Shown piece after piece: positions 6,301 to 13,072 of a DNA stretch of 13,072 bases. The first letter of the stretch is position 1. Every line of letters starts with the position of its first letter. Source of the DNA: Parachlorella kessleri. Its lineage: Eukaryota; Chlorophyta; Trebouxiophyceae; Chlorellales; Chlorellaceae. A program made the translations under genes and the position numbers. The DNA lies in the NCBI GenBank assembly GCA_001598975.1, contig BBXU01003181.1, positions 1 through 13,072 of the forward strand. The letters run 5' to 3'. Below the pieces are notes generated by a model that was given only the letters and a program-made list of their open reading frames with translations, was not told where the DNA came from and did not search any database.

Positions 6301-9156
6301 GGTAACGCCCTGACACACCCAGAACCTGTTCCAACCCGCCATCTGTGCGTCAGCCTACGAGTTCTGGCCCTCAGCATGTTTGATGCCCCTCTGGCCTGTG
6401 GTGCAGCCATCGCCTCGGCCCAGGTCACGGTTATTACTACCGGCAATGCTTCGGGCTGCGGCACCGCCTCCAGTTCAGCCACGGTAAGCAGCAGCCAGTC
6501 TCGCATGCAGCCCATGATGTGTTACCGCACCACCCTGCTGGCACAGGAGGCAAGGTGCTTGGGTGCGTAAGTCTCTTGTGCTGGGCTTCCGGTGCGGGTA
6601 CTACTCAAACAAGGGTTCTGTGACAGGCAAGGCTGGCCCGCATGTTGTGAGGTTGAGCAGGGCGTCAGCTGGATGCATGACGGTAAGGTTTCAATGTCCT
6701 GCCCCTGCCCATGCAGGCCGTCGCCTCAGCGGTGGCAGGTATGTAGGTTTGGGGGCATGCATCGTGGATGGTGCATTTGTTGTAATGAGCTGGTAGGTAA
6801 AGAGACGCAACCAGAACGTCTGCAACCGCGCCATGAGGGTTACAGGTTGTTGCTGTTCTTCCACGCGGGTCTGCACTGGTTGCCTTGGATTGCAGTGTGT
6901 GCTTGATTTCTTGCAACTGCCCAGTGTACCCACGCATTACCCATGTGGCTGGTAGGTGCCGGTTGATACACCAGTCCTGTGCAGGAAGGGGCCACGCCTG
7001 CCCACCTGCCATGGCCTAAACTCCAACCTGCCTGGCTCCAGCCTAGGCGTTGGCCTCCTGGCATTGCCAGCTTGCCTGCCCACCCACCCACATTCAAACC
7101 GTGCTACCCTTCTTGGCAGCTGCCTGGGTGTTGCGCCCCGTGCGACGCCCTCAGTTAATTTAAGGATACTAGACTCCCACATGCTTGCTGAGGTGTTTGC
7201 AGAGGCCGCGTCCACGTCCCTGGCCCAAGCCAGCGCCCGCTGCGGCTGCAGTGGCGAGGCCAGCCAGGCCATTGCAAGCTCCACAGCCACCGCCCTCAGC
7301 ACTAACATCGCCACCGCGTCAGTCACAGGTGTGCCTCATAATGCACGCTCGCCCGTGCTTGCTATCATCGATTTGCTTCAGGGGTACCTGGGGGCCTTGA
7401 AGTTTCTGTAAGGGCCTGTTGAGGGTGCCTGTGGCTCCGCTGCTGTCACAGCTAATGTTGTGCTGGCCAGTGACATGGTCGGCCTGGGGGTCGGCCATGA
7501 GGCTGAGAAATTGCCTGGTGCAGGCGCACGCCTCTTGCCAAAGAGCAGTAAAGTCGTGCCTGGCTTTGGTCGCATCCTTGGTTGGCAGGCAGTTCGGTGC
7601 ATAAGCTTACGCGTAGCACTGTGATGCAAGCCCGGCTGTCGGCTGTATCGCTGACAGGGTACGTGTTTCTTGTGTGCCATGCAGCCACTGCCACAGCTTG
7701 CTCCTCAGGTAAGAGTATAAGAGGAACTTCAGCTTTACCCGAAAGTGATGTAGCCAGCAAGTAGCATCCACATGTGTTTGAGAACAAGTACAATATTGCA
7801 GCCCGTCACCATCCCAACTTTCTCCCTTCACGACCAGCACCTTGGCTGACTTTCCTGCTTATCAAGCACCCCGCCTCTTGTACGCAGGCGATGCCACGTC
7901 AAGCGCCAGCGCCACGGCCTCTGCAACCAACACAGTCACCGCCCAGGCAGCCGCCGTCACATATGCCGCGGCGTTTGCCAACCTAGAGCAGTGTGTGGCG
8001 CCTGGTCCTGCCCCCGCCCCGGCCGCCCGGCCCCCGCCCCCGGCTTCCCCTGTCCCCAAGACACCCCCAACCACGGGCACCGCCCCCAGCTTCCCCCCCG
8101 GCCCAACTGCCCCGCCCGCCCCAGGCCCAGGTCAGCCCACCTAATGGCACAACCTTGGCTGCATACCCAACTATCCTCGTGAAGGGAGTTGAGTATGCTG
8201 TTCGTGGGAAGCAAACCAAACCTGTGTGCTTGCCGGGTCCTTTTTGCTGGACAGCCATGCACCTGCACCGCACATGGCCCTTGTACGTGCACTCCCTACA
8301 ACCTGAGCACTGCAACCCCAGACGCCCGACCCTGTCAGTGCGGGCACCCCTGCTCCAGGCAACTGTGGCATTATCCAGAACAATGCCAACGCCGAGGGCA
8401 CCACTCTGGCAGAGGTGCGCAACATCACAAGCGTGGGCGCCTGCTGCTAGGAGTGCCGCCGCTTCCCCGGCTGCAACCTTTACGTCACCTGCCAGGCGCA
8501 AGGCGGCTGGTGAGTAGTGGGCCCCGGCTGCACCAATCTGTGACTGCTGGCTTGCAGGCGGTGGCTGCCGCGCCAATGGCATTTTCTAGACTCTCCGCAG
8601 GCTGCCTTGTGCAGAACAAGCGGGTGCGTATGATAACCTTGTGCAAGATATACCACTGGCTTGCGGCTGCACTTGTGCTGTGCCTGTGTCAAACTGCCAG
8701 TGCGACATTCTAGGGAGTTCACGCCGTGCTGCTCAGCGTTGCTCTTCACCCCCGCTGTCCCCCGCCCCACGCTCTGTTCCACCCTGCCTACCTGCCATGT
8801 ACCCAAGAAATAGCCCTCCCAACCCTCCCTCCGCCCCCTCTTGCCCAGCAAAAGAAGCACCCCACCCCCTCCCTCCCACCCTCCCCCAACAGCGCCCGAC
8901 ATCCCCTGCCTGTCCCAAAAATGCACCACACCAGGTCTAACCCCCCAGCTAGGCCGCCACCATCAACCACGCATACTGTCCCCTTCTTGTCTGCAGCGAC
9001 AACGGCTACGGCACCGTCTACCCCGCGCAGCTGTGCACCCTGAAGAGCTCCGACCGCGTGGCCTCCGGCCAGGACCCCAACTGGTACTTCAAGGCGCCCA
9101 GCGTGCCGTGGACATCCGGCTGGCTGCCGCCCCCAGGGCGCCGCAGGCAGCAGTGA
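3287..9156 (+). CDS. Secreted Ala/Ser/Thr- and Pro-rich PAN/Apple-like domain protein, 13 exons, with an in-frame TAG
   Basis: Exons: 3287-3362, 3670-4377, 4719-4858, 5234-5384, 5704-5816, 6129-6183, 6407-6483, 6717-6738, 7203-7328, 7685-7708, 7888-8130, 8308-8509, 8997-9156. They total 2097 nt (698 codons plus TGA), and every junction is phase-consistent. Residues 1-22 form a signal peptide (MSPLTRLLPLLAVAFMLCG, cleavage after AQA). Residues 26-262 are Pro/Ala/Gly-rich with degenerate PAGRxPAAE units. Residues 262-525 are Ala/Ser/Thr-rich with Gln and a few Cys. Residues 535-597 are Pro-rich. Residues 598-690 carry eight Cys (598, 624, 625, 628, 634, 640, 646, 659) with CCxxC, PGCN, GGCDNGYGTVYP and LCTLK, typical of volvocine PAN/Apple-like domains, which mediate protein or carbohydrate contacts. 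The product is likely extracellular or a wall/matrix protein. Codon 626 is TAG, between CC and ECRRFPGCN, where the family would have a sense codon such as CAG. The least certain junction is exon 11 to exon 12 (donor GTCAGC, acceptor CTGAG). Confidence 0.82.
3670..4377 (+). repeat. Pro/Ala/Gly-rich exon with degenerate PAGR/PAAE units
   Basis: This is the longest exon of the secreted-protein gene (708 nt). After a short basic stretch (IFRRR), the sequence is dominated by Pro, Ala and Gly with recurring short motifs such as PAGRAPAAE, PAGRGPAAE, GPAAEAPA and GAPAAEGPAAEGP. It is probably an extended, possibly hydroxyproline-glycosylated rod, as in other algal wall proteins; that is inference from composition. 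It ends in a less repetitive segment (IPIPIYVPP) before the Ala-rich region. Confidence 0.7.
5665..5689. repeat. Poly-C tract in intron 4 of the secreted-protein gene
   Basis: This is a nearly pure C run with a few A residues, 14 bases before the acceptor at 5703. It probably serves as the polypyrimidine tract, and it is also a likely site of length error in sequencing. Confidence 0.7.
6717..6738 (+). other. Microexon 8 (22 nt) of the secreted-protein gene
   Basis: It is bounded by CATGCAG and GTATGT. It encodes AVASAVA plus one base of a Gly or Glu codon and restores phase between exon 7 (exit phase 0) and exon 9 (entry phase 1). Without it the frame breaks, which is the main argument that it is real. 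Confidence 0.65.
7685..7708 (+). other. Microexon 10 (24 nt) of the secreted-protein gene
   Basis: It is bounded by CATGCAG and GTAAGA. It encodes ATATACSS between two split Gly/Ala codons. It is symmetrical 1-1, so it could be skipped without a frameshift; the Ala/Thr composition and the strong splice sites support it. Confidence 0.55.
8361..9129 (+). other. PAN/Apple-like domain, interrupted by a TAG codon
   Basis: The domain is encoded by most of exon 12 (to 8509) and the last exon (from 8997). A Cys codon (TG|C, residue 646) is split across the 487-nt intron 8510-8996. Joining them gives QAQGGCDNGYGTVYPAQLC, an unbroken match to the expected Cys spacing, so the splice is well supported. 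The TAG at 8448-8450 falls inside CCxxC. Termination there would give a 625-residue product lacking most of the domain. Confidence 0.75.
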
Positions 9157-10063
9157 GCCAGCAGTGAGTCGGCGTGGGATGTGCTGAGACGCCCGGCGGG
9201 CCTTGGACCATGGAGGGTAGCTGCTCGCCCCCCAAGGCCGCAGGCAGCAGAGATTGGTTCCCTGGAGAAAGATTAAGGCAGCATGCGAGCTGTTGAGGTG
9301 GGCCCGAAAGTGGTAGTACTAGTGCCCACTGTGGGCGGTCACCAGCCTTCGGGGACAGCGTTGGCAGATGCGAGTCCAAAGAAAGAAGGTTTGCTCTGAT
9401 GTTTGTTGCGTTGCTGATTGCGGAAAGAAAGCTTTTAGATTGGTAGCTCGTAGGTACTCTCAGCCATTGCTCAGCTATGCTCTCACATGTGGCTTTCAGT
9501 TTTTTCAGCAGGTCTTGGAAACCCTGCGCCACGACAGAAGCTGGGTGCAGCGGCGCGAATATGCGCATATGCCCGATCATACGCAAGACCGCTTCAACAA
9601 ATCTGGAGGGATACTGTGCCATACTGGTTGTCATTCATCACGCCGACGTCAAGGACGTGGTTGAGGAGCGTGCCCACACTTCGGCGGCGCGGTACGACCT
9701 CTCAGAGCACTGCCAGACGTGCTACCCTAAAAGTCCATGCCAAATGCATAAGCGGCCTTCATCACCCCCGACGCAATGGGCTGACGAAGAGCCAACTGTC
9801 TTTACCATACAACCCGCGTACAGAGTGAAGGAGAGCTGGCTCTTTGCTGTCATACTTGCCTGTGATCGGGAGCAGAATATGAACTCCCATGCAGAAATCC
9901 AAATTGCTTGCTCAAGAGTGCCTTATGCACCCCTTACGGCTTCACCGTGGTGCCTTGTCCTACTCATCAGCGGCAGAGGTTGCAGTACCATGCACGAGGT
10001 GTGTTGTGGGCAGTCTGTCGCAGCGACCGTGTTGACCGAAATCTTTAGCAGACAGCTCTAGCT
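9157..10063. other. Intergenic region with no supported gene, lower GC than its surroundings
   Basis: It starts with the 3' flank of the secreted-protein gene; no TGTAA signal is seen on the + strand. From about 9250 the composition becomes more AT-rich and mixed. Open frames overlap on both strands near 9477-9634, but neither has convincing splice context. See the separate entry for a possible retroelement remnant. Confidence 0.5.
9290..9850 (-). mobile_element. Possible decayed retroelement fragment
   Basis: On the minus strand, the frame from 9634 downward encodes a stretch (MAQYPSRFVEAVLRMIGHM) that resembles in style the segments between zinc-binding and integrase parts in algal Copia-type polyproteins. 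Upstream in the same frame there are tandem stop codons, then a Ser/Arg-rich stretch near 9650-9710. No LTRs, target-site duplications or catalytic motifs were seen. The similarity is a recollection of style only, so this is weak; it may be plain non-coding DNA. Confidence 0.2.
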
Positions 10064-13000
10064 ATGCTAGCTCGGCCCCGTAGTTTTTTTGCCAGCCATA
10101 GTCCGGACCTGTCCCTCGGGCAACCTCTTAAGCCAGCTCCCTGTGAGTTTTACGGGCGTCTTGCAACGACTGAGTCACAGGCTTCCGGCGCCATGCAGCA
10201 GGTCAAGGTGCGAGCCATCACTGCTGCAGTACCGCGGCTGCTGTGGGGCGCTATTTTTGGTTGGAAAGGGGCACAAGGCGCAGCCACTCCTCTTGTTATT
10301 GTTTAGACGGCAAGGCGTTGAAGCTTAGCGATTGCAGGAGGTGCGGGCCTGGGCATCGTGCGGCCCAGGGCGTCATGGGCTTGGGACAGGCTCAGGGCCC
10401 CACGCAGCTGTCGCTAAAGCAGTACGTTCACTGTGGCAACTGTGGTCCACCGCTCGTGCAGGCCGTCCTGGTACCATCACCCACCTCGGACCACCCCTGC
10501 AAGCGGCCCAGAGTAGACTCGCCAGCTGAGGATAGGCCAACGCCTGATGCTTCAAGCCTGGGGGGTCTTAGGCAGCAGCTACACCTGCAGCCTCCATACC
10601 TCTTCCATGGCGGCTTCCTGCCGCAGTCGGGCACCCCGCCCAGTGAGGGGCAGATGCGGCCGCCTTCGCCCACGCCTACTCCCATGCCCGCCGCAACCGC
10701 CAGTGGCGGTGCCGCCGCGCCACACACAGAAGATCAGCAGCTGTCGCAGCAGGGCCCCCAAATGCAGCAGCAGGCGCAGCCACTGCTCCAGCCCTGCTCA
10801 CAAGCAAATGACGAAAAGCCTTCGCCGGCGGCGCGGCCTACGGCGCCCCTGTCCCCGTTTGCCGCACCCGATGCTGCGGCCCTGTTCTTCCAACAGCAAC
10901 AGGGCCAGTCGCAGCAGGGGTGCTGCCCGCCAGACAGGCTGCGGGATAGCAGGGATGCCCTGCTGGCGGCCGCGCTGTCCTCCCTTCCTTCCACTGCAGT
11001 ACCGCCCGTACCTGCGCTGCGGCGGGGCCTGCCCTGCATGCCCTCCGGCATACCCCCCTTACAGCCGCAGCCCTCGGGCGCATTACCAGTACTGCCGCCG
11101 GAAGTGCGTGCGCTGCTGGGCCAGATGGCTTCGGCCCCCTCGCCGGCAGTGCTGCCCCCTGGCGTGGCCCCCTCTGCCAGCCCGGGGCTGGGCCCCCAGC
11201 AGCAGCTGGCGGCATGGACAGTGGAGCAGGCGGCCGCAGAGCAGGAGGCACAGCAGGGCGCTGTGGACTCTCAGCAGGCGGTCAGTGCCGACTTGCTGGC
11301 AGCCCTTCTTGTTGCCCTTCTTGTTGCATGCTGGTCTCGAGGATTGCTATTTGCAGTGTCATGCGCTTGGTATGCTGCGGTGCGGGTGGGCGTTGGAGTG
11401 CGTAGCTAGCAGTTATTATGCTAAGGTTATTAGATGATCTGGGCACCACCCTGTGTGGTGGGCTGGTGGCCTCTGTGCCCTGCTTGCTGCCTCAGAGATG
11501 GTCTTCGTGATGCCTGCCACCCACCTGGCCCTCCTCCCCAACCCTCAGCTTGACTGACCCCAGATGTGGACCAGCCCATTCTACTTTTTTTGCCTGCTCG
11601 TGCCACAGCTTTGTAAGCGGCCCTGGTATGCCTGGTCATGCCACAGCTTTGTAAGCGGCCCTGGTATGCGCCCCACCTGCTGCAGATGGAAGCTGCTATG
11701 GATGGCGCCCTGGGCGTGGCGGTGAACCTGCTGCTCAGCTTGCAGTCACGCGTAGGAGCGTGCGAGGTTGGCGCCGCAGGTAGCTGCCACAGCTATGGGG
11801 GAGTTACCGGGTCGCGTGCCACACGGGAAGAACCAGTAGTCCCAGGGAAGGGGGGGAGGGGGGAGGGTGTTCCGGAGCTGCTGCTCCATGTTGAGCACTG
11901 TGCATTGCAAGTTGTCTGGCTCGGCTCTCACGCACCGGGTGGCTGCTGCTGCGGCTGCCCAGGCGGTGGTTGCCCACCTACCACTCCCTACTCCCATCCA
12001 TGTGGTGTCTACTCCATCCATGTGGTGTGGTAGGCGCGCCCCCAACTGTTCCCCCCCTGTGCATTGCCGGGTGCCTGCAGGTGCTGAGCGGCAGCTGCTA
12101 CTAATGCGCCAGTCGCTGGCCAAGCTGGCGGACGTGGTGACTAAGCTCAACCGCAACTGGCAGCGGGTGGTCAACTCGCACCACGCCCAGCTGCGGCTGC
12201 TGTGGGAGCTGCAGGTGTGTGGGTGAGGGCTGACATGCACCAGCAGCAGCGGGTGTGGGCTCACAGCGGGGTGGGGTGCCTAGGTTGGAGTAGAGCAGTC
12301 GGGTGCGCTAGCTCCAAGCCCTGAATATCCCTAACTCTAAAACCCTGAAAGCCTGGTGCAGCTGTTGCCAGACCGGCAGGACAGGGGGGAAGGTTTGGGG
12401 TGCAGGTAGCCGTCACAAGTGCGGTGTGCCGTCAGGGGACGGTGTGCTAGGCTGACTTTAGGGCGGCTATGACTCGACGAGATTGCCTTACAAGACTGTG
12501 CGTAGTTGGTCAAGTTGGCCGTCCCAATCTACCGGACATGGGTTACTGAAATTTGAAACGGATGCCAGTAACCGAACCCATCCTTTGATGGCAAGGCAAG
12601 CGGGTTTGGTCTGCGCGCCGTCCCCCCTGTGCAGCAACGCAGCAAGGACGCCAGCCCGCAGGGCGAGGGAGACCCCGCGGCCAGCCGCTATGGGGGCGTG
12701 GGCATCTCGCCCGAGACGGCGAGTGCCCTGCAGGCCCTGGTGCTACACCAGGCCTCCTTCATGCAGGCGTTGCAGGTGGGTGATGTGATGTAATGGTGCA
12801 GGGGAGATGTCTGGTGAAGTGGCATGGGATGTGAGTTTGCTGGGCGGTGTGTGGTGTGTGTGTGTCCATGTGGGCTGTCGGTGTGTGGCATGGACAGCAG
12901 TGTAGAAGCGCTGCATGAGGCCTGGAGTGCTGCATGCTAGGTTGGGGGCAAGGGCAGGTGGCGTGGTTGTGCGTTGTTGTTCCAGCAAAGGGTGAGGAAG

Positions 13001-13072
13001 CGTTTGGCTTCGCGGGGTGCACTGGGCCGGGCGTTACGGCATGCAAGGGGTCTCTGGCCTGGCTTGCGCTTT
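10064..13072 (+). CDS. Unrecognised Gln/Pro/Ala-rich probable nuclear protein, 5' part
   Basis: Proposed exons: 10064-10142, 10307-11280, 11686-11779, 12081-12214, 12635-12775 and possibly 12986-13072 (open to the window end). Phases agree (exits 1, 0, 1, 0, 0), giving about 474 residues before the last, tentative exon. The long exon is the firmest part. It has CxxC pairs at residues 36/39 and 69/72 (CRRC, CGNC), which could bind zinc, then CKRPRVDSP (residues 91-99), a basic nuclear localisation-type motif, then Pro-, Gln- and Ala-rich low complexity (QQQ runs near 170-190 and 220-232). Exons 3 to 5 are more ordered and helical: GVAVNLLLSLQSR, RQLLLMRQSLAKLADVV, NRNWQRVVNSHHAQLRLLWEL and SALQALVLHQASFMQALQ. 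The overall look is of a transcription-related or scaffold protein, but I do not recognise the family. The start is uncertain: exon 1 (MLARPRSFF...) is chosen because its T|GTGAGT donor is in the right phase. An ATG at 10375 inside exon 2 is an alternative. Confidence 0.55.
10501..10515 (+). other. KRPRV nuclear localisation-type motif
   Basis: These codons encode KRPRV, preceded by Cys and followed by DSP, a classical monopartite-like basic signal. It sits between the CxxC pairs and the Gln/Pro-rich region and is the only direct hint of nuclear location for this protein. Confidence 0.45.
11303..11326. repeat. Two tandem copies of CCCTTCTTGTTG
   Basis: These are exact 12-nt units at 11303-11314 and 11315-11326. 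If translated they would give ALLVALLVA; they more likely lie in an intron. Confidence 0.8.
11601..11669. repeat. 31-nt direct duplication, period 38
   Basis: The 31-base sequence starting TGCCACAGCTTTGTAAGCGG is repeated exactly at 11601-11631 and 11639-11669. The exact identity indicates a recent tandem duplication or an assembly duplication, just before the acceptor at 11685. Each copy contains TGTAA, but inside an intron. Confidence 0.85.
11995..12028. repeat. CATCCATGTGGTGT twice, period 20
   Basis: CATCCATGTGGTGT occurs at 11995-12008 and 12015-12028, each preceded by CTC or CTCC. It lies in the intron before the exon at 12081. It is a short tandem duplication with no evident function. 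Confidence 0.75.
12319..12350. repeat. Degenerate telomere-like CCCTAAAA tract
   Basis: The tract reads approximately CCCTGAAT, AT, CCCTAA, CTCTAAAA, CCCTGAAA. The Chlamydomonas telomere unit is TTTTAGGG (CCCTAAAA on the other strand), and each 8-mer here differs from it by one or two bases. It lies in an intron and may be an interstitial telomere-like relic or chance. Confidence 0.3.
12541..12573. repeat. Inverted repeat with 8-bp stem and 17-nt loop
   Basis: GGTTACTG (12541-12548) pairs with CAGTAACC (12566-12573). The flanking CATG/CCCAT can extend pairing around a small bulge. It lies in the 12215-12634 intron of the third gene, within a short stretch of lower GC. No function is evident. 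Confidence 0.5.
12847..12865. repeat. GT-rich microsatellite
   Basis: A GTGTGTGGTGTGTGTGTGT run sits in the terminal intron of the window. Confidence 0.75.

Larger units (their letters stand above)
4719..8000 (+). other. Ala/Ser/Thr-rich module built from nine small exons
   Basis: Exons 3 to 11 encode a continuous Ala/Ser/Thr/Gln-rich tract with recurrent AxAxA and TATA patterns and scattered Cys (for example CAGRAS, SGCGT, ARCGCSGE, ACSSG, LEQC). Exons 3/4, 5/6 and 7/8 form pairs with phases 1-0 then 0-1, and exons 9, 10 and 11 are each symmetrical 1-1. This pattern fits duplication of phase-compatible exon units. No known fold is recognised. Confidence 0.6.
11281..11685 (+). other. Intron of the third gene (405 nt) with two direct repeats
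   Basis: The proposed donor is GTCAGT after GCG at 11280, and the acceptor is CTGCTGCAG. The reading frame stays open to 11409, but the translated segment becomes a hydrophobic string caused by a 12-nt tandem repeat, which argues for intron. The region contains both the 12-nt repeat (11303-11326) and the 31-nt duplication (11601-11669). Confidence 0.45.

Noticed and set aside
8131..8144. Ending the secreted protein at the TAA reached by reading through exon 11
   Set aside because: Splicing at 8130 leads in phase to the 8-Cys domain and a total length divisible by three, which is a better explanation than a stop just before it.
7983..8582. Minus-strand open frame of 199 codons
   Set aside because: It is a shadow of the Pro-rich exon 11 and the PAN-like exon 12, whose + strand Cys pattern and phases are convincing.
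8558..8624. Possible extra exons in the intron 8510-8996
   Set aside because: Any exon starting after these CAG sites would give TGG instead of the expected split Cys codon or meet a stop. Direct joining of 8509 to 8997 restores GGCDNGYG.
9477..10061. + strand open frame of 194 codons in the intergenic region
   Set aside because: It has mixed composition, no motifs and no link to either neighbour, and it overlaps a competing minus-strand frame.
12785..12790. TGTAA as a polyadenylation signal for the third gene
   Set aside because: It follows a good donor at 12776, and an open, phase-compatible exon lies further right, so it is more likely intronic.

Overview
The window looks like nuclear DNA of a green alga, most likely a volvocine or Chlamydomonas-type chlorophyte. 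The evidence is GC-rich sequence, short exons separated by many GT-AG introns of about 65 to 880 bases (donors mostly GTGAG or GTGCG, acceptors mostly GCAG), proteins rich in Ala, Pro, Gly and Gln, and a Cys pattern typical of volvocine PAN/Apple extracellular domains. No single long ORF is a gene. The genes had to be assembled from exons, using splice signals and reading-frame continuity. I found no rRNA, tRNA, CRISPR array or bacterial feature.

Layout, all three genes on the + strand. (1) About 200 to 2474: the 3' part of an unrecognised gene, six exons encoding the last 177 residues. It has an acidic/hydrophobic helical stretch, a strongly basic cluster, a glycine-rich linker and a conserved-looking C-terminus ending in TGA. 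Its 5' end lies left of the window. (2) 2475 to 3286: intergenic and promoter DNA with a bZIP-like TGACGTAA, a TATA-like box and one tentative minus-strand exon. (3) 3287 to 9156: a complete 13-exon gene for a secreted protein of 698 codons. It has a signal peptide, a Pro/Ala/Gly-rich region, a long Ala/Ser/Thr-rich region encoded by small, phase-patterned exons (two of only 22 and 24 nt), a Pro-rich spacer and a C-terminal 8-Cys PAN/Apple-like domain. The summed exons are exactly divisible by three. An in-frame TAG (8448-8450) lies inside the PAN domain, next to its CC pair. (4) 9157 to 10063: DNA with no supported gene, of lower GC, possibly holding a decayed retroelement fragment on the minus strand. 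(5) About 10064 to the right edge: the 5' part of a third gene, unrecognised. It encodes a Gln/Pro/Ala-rich probable nuclear protein with two CxxC pairs, a KRPRV-type nuclear localisation signal and helical C-terminal exons, and it continues beyond the window.

The genes do not form an operon, and nothing suggests that they work together. The most notable item is gene 2: a modular, probably extracellular-matrix protein whose PAN domain contains a premature stop that looks like a CAG-to-TAG change. It may be a nonsense allele, a recoding or splicing case, or a sequencing error. I did not find evidence of a clearly new biological system.
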